A DNA stretch of 64,000 bases from Streptomyces abyssomicinicus (GCF_008974245.1 NZ_BBZI01000007.1:124001-188000), one strand, 5' to 3'. Counted from the first letter of the stretch, positions 41,966 through 51,162 are shown. The notes: a model not told the origin generated them from the letters alone. Numbers and translations are program-made.

Positions 41966-43222
41966 ATGAGTTCGACGAGCCCTCGGGCGTCGGTGGTCAT
42001 ACCCACGTACAACCGCGCCGAGGAACTCCGGGCGACCCTGGAGTCGCTCGCCGGGCAGAGCCTGCCGGCCGACGAGTTCGAGGTGATCGTCGCCGACGAC
42101 GGTTCGAGCGACGCGACCGCCGAGCTGGTGCGGTCCTTCGCGTCCCGGCTGACGTTGCGGTACTTCTTCCAGGAGGACCGGGGCGCGCGCGCCGCCGCGG
42201 CGCGCAACGCCGGTGCGCGCCTGGCCGGAGCGCCGGTCCTGGTCTTCCTGGACACCGGGACGCTCGCCGGCCCCGGCTTCCTCCAGGGGCACCTCGCGCA
42301 CCACACCGGGCGGGACGGCGAGGCCGGGCCGAAGGTCGTGATCGGCTACACGTACGGCTACCGGCCGTTCGACCCCACGCCGGGTCTCGCGGAGGCCGTG
42401 GCGGAGCTCTCCCCGGAGGACGTGCACCGGCGTTACGGCGAGGACCCCTCCTTCCAGGACTGCCGTCACCCGGAGTTCGCGTCGGTGGACTTCGACGCGG
42501 ACGCGCTCCCGATGCCCTGGATCATGTCCTGGACGGTGAACCTGTCCGTCACCACCGAGGACTTCTGGCGGGTCGGCGGGTTCGACGAGACCTTCGAGGG
42601 CTGGGGCGTGGAGGACCTGGACCTCGGCCTGCGGCTGTACAAGGCCGGAGCCGGGTTCCGGGTGGGCCGCGAGGCGTGGGCCATCGAGACACCCCACGAA
42701 CGCGATCCGGCGGGCAACGCGGAGAGCGTCGTCCACAACGCCCTGCATCTGCTGAGGAAGTTCCCGGAGCCGGCGGTGGAGCTGAACTGGGCCTGGTTCG
42801 CCACCGGGGACTGGCTGGTGCAGGACAACTCCGCGACCCTGCACGGCCGGTACGCGTCACTGCTCGACTGGACGCGGGAGGCGGGCGGTCTGAGCGTCCG
42901 CCAGGAGATCGAGACCCTGATCCAGGACGTGCCGGCCGGATCGCGTGTCGCCGTCTTCGGCTGCGGCGGGTCGCTGCCGCCGTCCTTGCCGGACGACGCC
43001 GTCCTCCTCGACTTCGACGAACGCGTGGTGGCCGGCGCGGCCGCCGGGGGCTCGTCGCACCGCGTCCGGCACGGGCTCGGGGTGCGTACCTGTCTGCCGG
43101 AGCAGTCGGTCGACCTGGTGGTGGTCACCAGCCGCCTGCGGGGGGTCTGGGAACCGTACGGCAAGCTGATCCTCGACGAGGCGCACCGGGTGGGCAGGAC
43201 GGTACGCAGCACCTGCCCCTGA
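41966..43222 (+). CDS. GT2 glycosyltransferase with C-terminal Rossmann-like extension
   Basis: A 418-residue protein. The first 290 residues are a GT-A enzyme: VVIPTYNRAEELRATLESL, VIVADDGSSD for the donor site, and FEGWGVEDLDLGLRL, which matches the galactosyltransferase C-terminal element. From about 315 a second region, RVAVFGCGGSLPPSLP and DLVVVTSRLRGVWEPYGKLI, looks like a shortened methyltransferase or Rossmann domain without a clear SAM loop. It follows the epimerase by 58 bases with GGAAGATGGAGAG upstream. It likely transfers the sugar made by the dehydrogenase/epimerase pair. Confidence 0.8.
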   Translation: MSSTSPRASVVIPTYNRAEELRATLESLAGQSLPADEFEVIVADDGSSDATAELVRSFASRLTLRYFFQEDRGARAAAARNAGARLAGAPVLVFLDTGTLAGPGFLQGHLAHHTGRDGEAGPKVVIGYTYGYRPFDPTPGLAEAVAELSPEDVHRRYGEDPSFQDCRHPEFASVDFDADALPMPWIMSWTVNLSVTTEDFWRVGGFDETFEGWGVEDLDLGLRLYKAGAGFRVGREAWAIETPHERDPAGNAESVVHNALHLLRKFPEPAVELNWAWFATGDWLVQDNSATLHGRYASLLDWTREAGGLSVRQEIETLIQDVPAGSRVAVFGCGGSLPPSLPDDAVLLDFDERVVAGAAAGGSSHRVRHGLGVRTCLPEQSVDLVVVTSRLRGVWEPYGKLILDEAHRVGRTVRSTCP

Positions 43223-43434
43223 CCGGCCCCGGCCGGCCGGGACGGCCCACCCCCTGCCCGGGGACCCGGCCTCCCGGCCTCCCGGGCCCGCTGCCGGGCC
43301 TTCCGGCTGCCGGGCTGCTGGGTTTCCGGGCCCCGGGCCTGCCGGGGCGCCGCGTGGTCTTGGGCTCACCTTCGTGTTCCGCGGTGTTTCTGATCGCGGG
43401 ATGGTCGTCGCCTCGGCGATGGCACAATGCGCCC

Positions 43435-43812
43435 ATGGATCATGGCAGCGCGCGGACGTGGGTCGACTCCTGGGTGACGGCGTGGAACGCCCACGACCTG
43501 GACGCCCTGCTGGCGCACTTCAGCGACCACGTGACGTTCCGGTCGCCGGTGGCCGCGCAACTCCTCGGCGGCGACGGGGTCATCCGCGGCAAGGAGGCCC
43601 TGCGCGACTACTGGGCCGAGGGACTGCGCCGCATCCCCGACCTGCGGTTCGAGGTGGTCGGCAGCTACCTGGGCGTGGACTGCCTGGTCATCAACTACCG
43701 CAACCAGAAGGGCGGTCTGGTCAACGAGGTGCTGATCTTCGACGGCCCGCTGGTCGTCGAGGGATACGGCACCTACCTCGGGGAGGACGCCAACCCGGCC
43801 GGGGCCCGCTGA
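43435..43812 (+). CDS. SnoaL-like/NTF2-fold small protein
   Basis: A 125-residue alpha+beta-barrel protein: WVDSWVTAWNAHDLDALLAHF, then FRSPVAAQLL and GKEALRDYWAEGLRRIPDL, the usual SnoaL-like pattern. Members are polyketide cyclases, hydrolases or unknown. No polyketide genes are nearby, so a catalytic role cannot be assigned. A GC-rich stretch of repeated CTGCCGGGC-like units precedes it (about 43222-43370). It stands alone between the sugar cluster and a TetR gene. Confidence 0.75.
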   Translation: MDHGSARTWVDSWVTAWNAHDLDALLAHFSDHVTFRSPVAAQLLGGDGVIRGKEALRDYWAEGLRRIPDLRFEVVGSYLGVDCLVINYRNQKGGLVNEVLIFDGPLVVEGYGTYLGEDANPAGAR

Positions 43813-44058
43813 GACCCGCACCGCCGTCCACGTCACGGACGACGTGACGCCAGGGCGGCGCCGCCGCGTCGCCCGGTTCCTCCCGCGTGCCCGTGCCTCC
43901 GCGCCCACGACGCGACCGAGCGCGCCCGCCGCCGCCCTCACCCGTCCGGGGAAGGCCCTGCGGCCGCCCGGCCGCCCGGCCGGCCGGTCCGGCGCCGGGC
44001 ACCTCGCGGGCCGACGCCCACCTCACCCCACCTGCGCCCAGAGGCGGCCGCGGAGCTT

Positions 44059-44127
44059 TATCGACACGTTCCCGTGTCGATACGGTAGAGTTCCGGTACT
44101 GGCAAGTATCGATACGATCGAGTATCG
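44059..44127 (+). promoter_or_regulatory. TetR-type operators upstream of the 44.2-kb regulator
   Basis: TATCGACACG (44059-44068) and CGTGTCGATA (44073-44082) form a perfect 10-bp inverted repeat around TTCC. Downstream, GTATCGATAC (44106-44115) is a perfect dyad and GTATCGGTA repeats it at about 44122. A TetR-family dimer encoded immediately downstream could bind both and control itself. Confidence 0.65.
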
Positions 44128-44182
44128 GTAGGGGTGGGCAAGCCCCGAAGCCGCGGTGCAGCGGCGGAGGAAGGAAGTGGGC

Positions 44183-44824
44183 ATGGCGTTGCGTGCCGAG
44201 GACGGAGTCCGGCCGGAAGCCTCCTCGCGGCGTTCCAAGATCACCCCGGAGCGTGAGCGGGAGTTCTTCGACGCCGTGCTGGAGCTGATCCGTGAGCACG
44301 GCTACGAGGCCGTCACCATGGACGGTGTGGCGGCCGCCACCCGGTGCAGCAAGTCGACGCTCTACCGGCAGTGGAAGACGAAGACCCAGTTCGTGGCCGC
44401 CGCGCTGCGCGCCAGCCGCCGAGGAGGGTTCGCCGCGATCGACACCGGATCGCTCGCCGGGGACCTCCGGCAGGTGGCCGCCAGCCTGGGGGAGGTGTCG
44501 CACGGGGACACCCGGCTGTCCCAGGCCCTGGGGCATGCCATCACGGCGGACAGTGACCTCCGCGACGCACTGCGCGAGGCCTTGGTCGACCCCGAGGTGG
44601 CCGCTCTGCGCGCGATCCTGCGCAGGGGGGTCGACCGGGGCGAGGTTCCCGCGGACCATCCGGCGCTGCCGTTCGTGCCGGACATGCTGTTCGGCGTGAT
44701 GCGCATCAGGCCGGTGCTCTCCGCCCGCTATGCCGACGCCGGCCACATGGTGCGGTTCGTGGAATCCGCCGTACTGCCCTCGCTCGGACTTGACGAAGAC
44801 CCAGGCCGGCCGCCCGCGGGATGA
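44183..44824 (+). CDS. TetR-family regulator
   Basis: About 213 residues. The N-terminal HTH reads VTMDGVAAATRCSKSTLYRQWKTK, a standard TetR recognition helix; the C-terminal ligand domain is of the TetR_C type with RASRRGGFAAIDTGSL. ATG at 44183 follows GGAGGAAGGAAG; GTG codons at 44156 and 44177 are less well placed. Two dyads with TATCGA arms lie upstream. The regulated target is not obvious, as the neighbours upstream and downstream are unrelated. Confidence 0.85.
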   Translation: MALRAEDGVRPEASSRRSKITPEREREFFDAVLELIREHGYEAVTMDGVAAATRCSKSTLYRQWKTKTQFVAAALRASRRGGFAAIDTGSLAGDLRQVAASLGEVSHGDTRLSQALGHAITADSDLRDALREALVDPEVAALRAILRRGVDRGEVPADHPALPFVPDMLFGVMRIRPVLSARYADAGHMVRFVESAVLPSLGLDEDPGRPPAG

Positions 44825-45019
44825 GGCGGACGGCCTGAGCGTGCCGCACGTGGGGACGGCGTGGCACGCGACCGGGGCCCGGTGGGACGCCTCCTTGAGC
44901 GGAGAGGCGGCCCACCGGGCCCCATTGACGTACCCGTGAGGGTGGGTGGGAGAGGGGCCGGCTCTCCGAACCGGCGCCGACCCCCTCCGCCACGCGGTGG
45001 GGCGTCCGGCGGTCCCGGT

Positions 45020-46609
45020 TCAGCCGGTCCGCGCCAGCCTGCCGATCGCGGAGAGCAGGGTGTCCCCGGCGACGGGCGCACGGTCCGAGGCCCAGGAGAC
45101 GTAGCCGTCGGGCCGGACGAGCAGGACGGCCGCGCCGAGGCCGTCCGGGCAGGTGGCGCGGACGAGGTCGACACGGGGCGGGAGGCGGAGGCCGTCCGGC
45201 AGGGTGCCGGCCAGGTCGAGCAGGACGGCGTGACCGGAGCCGAGGAGTGAGGACAGGCGGGTGGGTCCCGTGCCGGTGACGAGGCCGGCGTCCGGTACCC
45301 GGTGGCCGGTGAGCGGGTGGTCGCCCGGCAGCGGGTAGCGCAGGGAGAGGCCGGACACCAGACCGGCGATGTGGCGGTTGGCGTCGGGCAGGCGCAGCAG
45401 GTCGACGACGATGTCCCGCAGCGCCGCCACGTCCCCGCTCGGGTCCGGATCCGCGAGGAGGCGCTGTGCCGACGTGTGGTGCAGGACCCCGGCCGCCACG
45501 GGGTGGCGTTCGTGGTGGTAGCTGTCCAGCAGGCCGTGCGGTGCCCGGCCCTGGACCTCGGCGGCCAGTTTCCAGCCGAGGTTGAACGCGTCCTGGAGGC
45601 CGAGGTTGAGGCCTTGGCCGCCCAGCGGAGGGTGGATGTGCGCGGCGTCGCCGGCGAAGAGGACGCGGCCGGCCCGGTAGTGCTCCAGCTGCCGGGTGGC
45701 GTCCGTGAACCGGGACGGGTTGTGGACCTCGCCGAGGGTGGTCCCGTCGCCGTACACCGCCCGCAGCGCCGTACCGATCTCCTCCCGGGTGACCGGCGCG
45801 TCGCCGTCGCCGGCACCGCCGAGGTCGGCGTCGTCCGAGCCGGTCCGGTCCGTCGTGTCCGTGCGGCCGTAGGTGAGCCGGTACCGGCCTTCGCCGAGCG
45901 GCACCAGCATGGCCCAGTAGCCTCCCGCCCGGCGGGTCAGCGTGCTCATGTGCCCCAGCTCCCGCGGCACCGAATCCGAGGCGGTGGCCAGGCGGATGTC
46001 GGCGAGCACCGCCCGCCGGGTGCCCGGCCTGCCGGGGAACGGCAGGCCCAGCAGCTTGCGTACCGTGCTGTGCGCGCCGTCGCAGGCCACCATGTAGCGC
46101 GCCCGCACCCGCAGCCCGTCCGCCGACACGACGGTGACGCCGCCGTCCCGCACGCCGCCCTGCCGCTCACCGCCCTCCCGCTCGCCGCCGTCCTGCTCGA
46201 CCGCGCGGACCGCGGAGCCGCGGAGAACCCGCGCGCCCCCGGCGACGGCCCGCTCCTCGAGCACCTCCTCGACCCTCCACTGCGGGCAGGAGAGGGGAAA
46301 CGGGTGCCTGGTCCGCCAGGGAGAACAGTCCAGGGGCACCGGGAGGCCGGCGAAGTGCCCGCCCGTCGGCACACTCGAGGCGGAGGACGTCAGCAGTGGT
46401 TCGAGCAGGCCGCGCGACTCCAGCAGCTCGGCCGAGCGCGGCTGGATCCCCCCGCCCTTGACCTGCTCGATCCGGTGGGGTGATTTCTCCAGCACCAGCG
46501 TCCTGACGCCTGCCAGCGTCAACTCGCACGCCAGCATCAGCCCGGTGGGCCCGGCGCCCACCACGACCACATCGGTCTCGACGGTCCCCGCGGTCCCGGC
46601 GTCGTCCAT
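45020..46609 (-). CDS. aromatic-type FAD monooxygenase (PheA/TfdB family)
   Basis: A 529-residue class A flavoprotein hydroxylase. VVVVGAGPTGLMLACELTLAG is the FAD loop, CDGAHSTVRKLLG the DG motif, and FAGDAAHIHPPLGGQGLNLG the GD motif. A C-terminal thioredoxin-like domain is present. It contains an unusual Gly/Glu/Arg repeat (around residues 150-170, GGEREGGERQGG) that looks like a slipped insertion in a loop. ATG at 46609 follows GAGGGG. It is divergent from a TetR gene with a dyad between, a common arrangement for substrate-induced detoxification or antibiotic-modifying hydroxylases. Confidence 0.85.
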   Translation of the reverse strand: MDDAGTAGTVETDVVVVGAGPTGLMLACELTLAGVRTLVLEKSPHRIEQVKGGGIQPRSAELLESRGLLEPLLTSSASSVPTGGHFAGLPVPLDCSPWRTRHPFPLSCPQWRVEEVLEERAVAGGARVLRGSAVRAVEQDGGEREGGERQGGVRDGGVTVVSADGLRVRARYMVACDGAHSTVRKLLGLPFPGRPGTRRAVLADIRLATASDSVPRELGHMSTLTRRAGGYWAMLVPLGEGRYRLTYGRTDTTDRTGSDDADLGGAGDGDAPVTREEIGTALRAVYGDGTTLGEVHNPSRFTDATRQLEHYRAGRVLFAGDAAHIHPPLGGQGLNLGLQDAFNLGWKLAAEVQGRAPHGLLDSYHHERHPVAAGVLHHTSAQRLLADPDPSGDVAALRDIVVDLLRLPDANRHIAGLVSGLSLRYPLPGDHPLTGHRVPDAGLVTGTGPTRLSSLLGSGHAVLLDLAGTLPDGLRLPPRVDLVRATCPDGLGAAVLLVRPDGYVSWASDRAPVAGDTLLSAIGRLARTG

Positions 46610-46626
46610 GTCCAGCCCCTCACATT

Positions 46627-46657
46627 CACTCGCCCGAGGGCAAAAGTATACCGAGTG
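46627..46657. promoter_or_regulatory. dyad between the monooxygenase and TetR genes
   Basis: CACTCG (46627-46632) and CGAGTG (46652-46657) form an inverted repeat in the divergent intergenic region, with GTATAC between the arms as a probable promoter element. It is the likely binding site of the TetR protein encoded at 46699. Confidence 0.5.
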
Positions 46658-46698
46658 CAAAAATAGCCTGGGGGGAGCGGACTGCTAGCGTGGGAAAC

Positions 46699-47343
46699 AT
46701 GGAGGACGCCAAGGCAGGGCTGCGGGAACGCAAGAAACGACGGACCCGCGCGACGATCTCCGACGCGGCGATCGCGCTCTTCCTCGAGCACGGCTTCCAG
46801 CGCGTCTCGGTCGCACAGGTCGCCGAGGCGGCGGAGGTGTCCAAGCGCACGCTGTTCGCGTACTTCCCGACCAAGGAAGACCTCGTGGTGCACCGGCTCG
46901 CCGACCACGAGACCGAGGCGGCACGCGTGGTGCGGGCCCGCGAGCCCGGCACGGATCCGCTGGCCGCCGTGCGCGAGCACTTCCTGCGCGGACTGCGTGA
47001 GCGCGACCCGATCAGCGGGCTGAACGACCACCCGCAGGTGCTGCGGCTCACCCGGATGATCTACGACGCGCCCTCGCTGGTGGCGCGGATGGAGGGCTTC
47101 AAAGCGGGCGCCGAACGCGAACTCGCCCTGGCCTTGGAGGAAACGGCGGACACGCCGGAGCTCACGGCACGCCTGGCCGCCGTCCAGATCGTCGCGGTCC
47201 AGTGGGCGCTGGCGCAGGACAACGCCCGGCGTCTGGCCGGCGGGGAGCCGGCCGACGCGCGTTTCGAGGGGGCGGTGGCGGACGCGCGGCACGCGTTCGC
47301 GCTGCTGGAGAACGGCCTGCGGCAGCCGGCTGCCCAGCGCTGA
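46699..47343 (+). CDS. TetR-family regulator of the divergent monooxygenase
   Basis: A 214-residue regulator with the HTH segment RVSVAQVAEAAEVSKRTLFAYF and an effector domain of the kind found with MftR-like regulators. It should repress the FAD monooxygenase gene and itself. ATG at 46699 is chosen; GTG at 46690 is possible. TAGCGT lies 18 bases upstream and no ribosome site is evident, so the mRNA may be nearly leaderless. Confidence 0.85.
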   Translation: MEDAKAGLRERKKRRTRATISDAAIALFLEHGFQRVSVAQVAEAAEVSKRTLFAYFPTKEDLVVHRLADHETEAARVVRAREPGTDPLAAVREHFLRGLRERDPISGLNDHPQVLRLTRMIYDAPSLVARMEGFKAGAERELALALEETADTPELTARLAAVQIVAVQWALAQDNARRLAGGEPADARFEGAVADARHAFALLENGLRQPAAQR

Positions 47344-47543
47344 CCCGCGCGGGACGGCCCACCCCGGCGCACCTGGCGCACCCGGCGAACCCCGCGGTCA
47401 CGGCCCCCGGGCTGCGGTGAGCGGTGCGTACGTTCGGGCAGTCCTCGTTCCTCCGGCCCTGCCCTCTTTCCCCTTCTCCCCGGCCGGGCGGCGCGGCAGC
47501 ATGGGTCGTTGATCCGTGTGTGCCTGAACGAGAGGAAGCGGCC

Positions 47544-49244
47544 ATGCGTGCCGACAGAGAGCAGCGCCTCGCCGAGCAGGGCAACGACAAGCGGGCGCTT
47601 CCTCGGCAGGCCGGCCAGGCCCCGGCTCTCCTCGGCCCGGGGCCTGCCGCCGCCGGGCGTACCGGCGGGATGTCTCCCGAGGCCGCGCGCTCCCTCCAGC
47701 GGACGATCGGCAACGCCGCGGTCGTCCGTCTGATGGAACAGGAACGCCACCAGCACGACGCGCACTGCGGCCACGCCAACGCCACTCAGCGCCTCGTCGA
47801 GGACGGGGCGGTGGAGCCCGACGCGATGGCCCAGGCGGACGCCGTGACACGGACCTCGGGCAGCCCGCTGCGGGCGGACCTCCAGCGCAAGATGGAAGGC
47901 GATTTCGGCGGCGAGGACTTCAGCGACGTCCGTGTCCACGTCGACCGCGGATCGGCCGACGCCCTCGGGGCCAAGGCCTACACCACGAAGACCAACCGGA
48001 TCGTCTTCCGCACCGCGGCCGACATGGACGACCACACGGTGCGACACGAGTTGCAGCACGTCCGCCAGCAGCGGGCCGGAGGCGTGCCCACGGGGGTGAG
48101 CCACCCTACCGACGCCCTGGAACGCGACGCCGAGAACACGGCCTCCGAACTGGGACGGCAGACGAAGGGCGTGCAGCGTTCGGTGGCTCCGGAGCACAGC
48201 CCCTCACCGGTGTCGGCCCCGGCCCACGCCAACGTCGTGCAGCGGGTGTCGAAGACCTCGCGATCCTTCTTCCAGGCGTGGGCCGGGGAAGGCCCTCAAC
48301 TGACCCCTGCGCAGAAGAACTGGGTGTGGCAGAAGCTCCTCGGTCTCAATGGGAACGCGCCCGCGCGGTTGACGAAACTGCCGGAGAAGCAGGCCCTGCA
48401 GCAACTGCTCGACAACAACGTGACCAGGGCCGCGATGGACGCGGAGATCGGCGCCGTCGCGTCGCCGGCGCAGCAGAGCGACGCTCCGGAGTCCATGGAG
48501 CAGTACCAGGAGCGGGCCGGGGGCACGGTTTCCGAGGCCGACCGCGTCTGGCGCGAGCGGCAGCCCGACATGCCCAGGCTGGAGACACGGACCTTCGACA
48601 TCGAGGGCCTGGGCCGGGGAACCGTCGCGATGCTCAGGAGCGCCTCCGCTCCCAAGCGCCCCGACATGCTGGCGTGGTTCTCGCACGGTTACGAGGACAA
48701 GCACCCCATCACCGTCGGTACGCCACGGCAGTACGGCTTCGCCGTTCAGGGGGAGCAGAGCCTGAACCGGATCGGGGCCAATGCCCAAGTCTTCGCGTCA
48801 CTGCCCGAGGCCCTCGCGAACGCCGGGTGGGAACCCACCACGAGCGCACCGGGTGAGTACGTCCAGCCCCACCACGCCACCGAACTCTCGCTGGAGATCG
48901 ACCGCGTGACCGGGCTGGTCGACCACTGCGACGTGGCGGTCATGCTGGATTTCCAGTGGTCCGGCAAGGTCGCCGAGGAGTTCGCCGAAGCGAGGAAGGC
49001 CGAGACGCCGCCACTGCCCGTCATCATCGAGAACGCGCCGGCGTTCAGCAGGTACAAGTCGCTGCTGATCTATGCCTGCCGGACACCGTGGTCCGTGTCC
49101 GCGGCGGTCGAAGGCAGCGGCACACTCAAGGCACGCCTGCAGCAGGAACTGATGCAGAAGGAAGGGCTTTCCGCGACCGACGCGCTGGCGAAGGCCCAGG
49201 CGAAGTACGAGGGCTCTCCCCAGGAGGGCAAGGTGTACCAGTAG
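47544..49244 (+). CDS. DUF4157 eCIS-type cargo protein with C-terminal Stv-like domain
   Basis: A 566-residue modular protein. A DUF4157 domain (about 100-178) includes RADLQRKMEGDFGGEDFSDV and RHELQHVRQQ, giving His168-Glu-x2-His172 as a zinc-peptidase-like motif. A helical linker follows, then a C-terminal domain from about 370 with MLAWFSHGYEDK and LLIYACRTPW, a His and Cys pair resembling Stv-type toxins or adhesins. DUF4157 domains are linked to extracellular contractile injection systems and toxin export. No injection-system structural gene or immunity gene was found in the window, so this is an orphan effector candidate. ATG at 47544 follows GAGAGGAAG. Confidence 0.75.
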   Translation: MRADREQRLAEQGNDKRALPRQAGQAPALLGPGPAAAGRTGGMSPEAARSLQRTIGNAAVVRLMEQERHQHDAHCGHANATQRLVEDGAVEPDAMAQADAVTRTSGSPLRADLQRKMEGDFGGEDFSDVRVHVDRGSADALGAKAYTTKTNRIVFRTAADMDDHTVRHELQHVRQQRAGGVPTGVSHPTDALERDAENTASELGRQTKGVQRSVAPEHSPSPVSAPAHANVVQRVSKTSRSFFQAWAGEGPQLTPAQKNWVWQKLLGLNGNAPARLTKLPEKQALQQLLDNNVTRAAMDAEIGAVASPAQQSDAPESMEQYQERAGGTVSEADRVWRERQPDMPRLETRTFDIEGLGRGTVAMLRSASAPKRPDMLAWFSHGYEDKHPITVGTPRQYGFAVQGEQSLNRIGANAQVFASLPEALANAGWEPTTSAPGEYVQPHHATELSLEIDRVTGLVDHCDVAVMLDFQWSGKVAEEFAEARKAETPPLPVIIENAPAFSRYKSLLIYACRTPWSVSAAVEGSGTLKARLQQELMQKEGLSATDALAKAQAKYEGSPQEGKVYQ

Positions 49245-49330
49245 GAACCGACGGACCTTCCGGCCCACCGCCCGGGCGAGGCTCTTCTCTTCGGGGGGCC
49301 AGGACCGGACAATGGGGCCGTATCGGCTCA

Positions 49331-49376
49331 GTCGGTCACCGGTCACCGGTCACCGGCCATCGGTCACCGGTCATCG
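49331..49376 (+). repeat. tandem CGGTCAC repeats before a hydrolase gene
   Basis: Five to six near-copies of CGGTCAC/CGGTCAT occur in a row about 20 bases before the hydrolase start. The run is likely a slippage product; an operator array is possible but unsupported. Confidence 0.5.
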
Positions 49377-49397
49377 TTCAGGGGAAGGACACGCGGC

Positions 49398-50150
49398 GTG
49401 ACACACGAGGAATACGGCGAGGGACCGCACGCGGTCATCGCGCTGCACGGCTGGTTCGGTTCGGCGGCGGCCTGGCGGACGGTCCGTCCGCATCTGAACG
49501 GCGCCGAGTTCCGGTACGTGTTCCCCGACTACCGCGGCTACGGGTCCCGTCTGCACGAGACCGGTGACCACACGCTGAAGGAAGCCGCGGCGGACGTCCT
49601 CGCGCTGGCCGACCGCCTCGGCCTGGAGCGGTTCTCGCTCGTCGGGCATTCGATGGGCGGCGCGGTCATGCAGCGGGTGCTGGCCGACGCGCCGCACCGG
49701 GTGCGCGCCATGGTCGGCATCTCCCCGGTGCCGGCCGGCGGTGTCCCCTTCGACGACCAGGCCTGGGCGCTCTTCTCCGGAGCGGCCGACGAGCCCGCCA
49801 ACCGGCGGGTCATCGTCGACATGACCACCGGCAACCGGCTGAGCGGGGTCTGGCTGGACGCCGTCGTCGCCCATTCGCGGCGTCACTCCACGCCCGCCGC
49901 CGTCGCGGGCTTCCTCCAGGCGTGGGCGAGGACCGACTTCCACGCCGAGATCAAGGGCAACCCGGTCGAGGTGAAGGTGATCGTCGGCGAGCACGACCCC
50001 GCGCTGGGCGCGGACGTCATGGAGGCCACCTTCCGGCAGTGGTATCCGCGCTGCGAGCTGGAGGTGCTGTCCAACGCGGGCCACTACGCGATCGACGAGA
50101 CGCCCGTCGCACTGGCCACATCGGTCGAGAGGTTCCTGACGACCCGGTGA
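49398..50150 (+). CDS. alpha/beta hydrolase
   Basis: A 250-residue hydrolase fold protein. HGWFG is the oxyanion-hole region, GHSMGG the nucleophile elbow with Ser, GEHDP the acid turn and NAGHYAIDE the catalytic His, so the triad is complete. It resembles small-molecule esterases and perhydrolases; the substrate is unknown. GTG at 49398 follows GGGGAAGGA. It precedes a GlxA-type regulator on the same strand by 55 bases. Confidence 0.85.
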   Translation: MTHEEYGEGPHAVIALHGWFGSAAAWRTVRPHLNGAEFRYVFPDYRGYGSRLHETGDHTLKEAAADVLALADRLGLERFSLVGHSMGGAVMQRVLADAPHRVRAMVGISPVPAGGVPFDDQAWALFSGAADEPANRRVIVDMTTGNRLSGVWLDAVVAHSRRHSTPAAVAGFLQAWARTDFHAEIKGNPVEVKVIVGEHDPALGADVMEATFRQWYPRCELEVLSNAGHYAIDETPVALATSVERFLTTR

Positions 50151-50205
50151 GCGCGTCGGGGGAGGGCCCGGCGGGGCGGGAGCAGGTCGCACGTAGCCTC
50201 GTCGC

Positions 50206-51162
50206 ATGCCAGCCTCCCGACTCCACCGTGTCGCCGTGCTCGTGCTCGAGGGCGCCAAGCCGCTCGACGTCGGCATCCCCGCGCAGGTCTTCACGACCCG
50301 CGCGAGCATGCCCTACGAGGTGCGCGTGTGCGGGGCGGCGCCCGGTCCCGTGACCGGCGGCGACGGCCTGTCGTACGACGTCGCCCACGGGCTGGAGGCG
50401 CTCGGGTGGGCCGACATCGTCTTCGTCCCCGGCTATCGGTTCCCGGACCGCGACGACCCGCCTCGGGCCGTCGTCGACGCGCTGATCGCCGCCCACGCCC
50501 GGGGCGCGCGGCTGGCCGCCATCTCCACCGGCGCCTTCGCCCTCGCCGCCACGGGCCTGCTCGACGGCAGGCGTGCCACGACCCACTGGCACTACGCGCG
50601 GGCGCTGCAGGCCAGGCACCCGCTGGTCCAGGTCGACGAGAACGTGCTGTTCGTCGACGAGGGCAGCGTGCTCACCTCGGCCGGCGCCGCCTCCGGCATC
50701 GACCTGTGCCTGCACATCCTGCGCGGCGACCTCGGGGTGGCCGCGTCCAACCACGCGGCCCGCCGCCTGGTCGCTGCCCCCTACCGCAGCGGCGGACAGG
50801 GCCAGTACGTGCCGCGCAGCGTGCCCGAGCCCACGGGGGAGCGCTTCGGCGCCACCCGGGAGTGGGCGCTGCACCGGCTGGGCGAACCCCTCACACTCGA
50901 CGTCCTGGCGCGGCAGGCCGAGGTCTCGCCGCGTACCTTCTCCCGGCGTTTCGTCGAGGAGACCGGCTACACGCCGATGCAGTGGGTGATGCGCGCCCGG
51001 ATCGACCTGGCCCGCGAACTGCTCGAGCGGTCGCAGCGCAGCGTCGAACAGATCGCCGCCGACGTCGGCCTGGGCACCGGCGCCAACCTGCGTCTTCACT
51101 TCCAGCGCATCCTCGGCACCACGCCGAGCGAGTACCGGCGCACCTTCACCCTGGGCGAGTGA
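50206..51162 (+). CDS. GlxA-family (DJ-1/PfpI + AraC) regulator
   Basis: A 318-residue regulator. The N-terminal DJ-1/PfpI-like domain has ISTGAFALAATGLLDGR, where the usual catalytic Cys is replaced by Thr-Gly, so it is a sensor rather than an enzyme. The C-terminal AraC HTH (about 215-312) reads LTLDVLARQAEVSPRTFSRRF and VEQIAADVGLGTGANLRLHF. ATG at 50206 is supported by family length. Targets are unknown; the adjacent hydrolase or GAPDH genes are candidates by position. Confidence 0.85.
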   Translation: MPASRLHRVAVLVLEGAKPLDVGIPAQVFTTRASMPYEVRVCGAAPGPVTGGDGLSYDVAHGLEALGWADIVFVPGYRFPDRDDPPRAVVDALIAAHARGARLAAISTGAFALAATGLLDGRRATTHWHYARALQARHPLVQVDENVLFVDEGSVLTSAGAASGIDLCLHILRGDLGVAASNHAARRLVAAPYRSGGQGQYVPRSVPEPTGERFGATREWALHRLGEPLTLDVLARQAEVSPRTFSRRFVEETGYTPMQWVMRARIDLARELLERSQRSVEQIAADVGLGTGANLRLHFQRILGTTPSEYRRTFTLGE

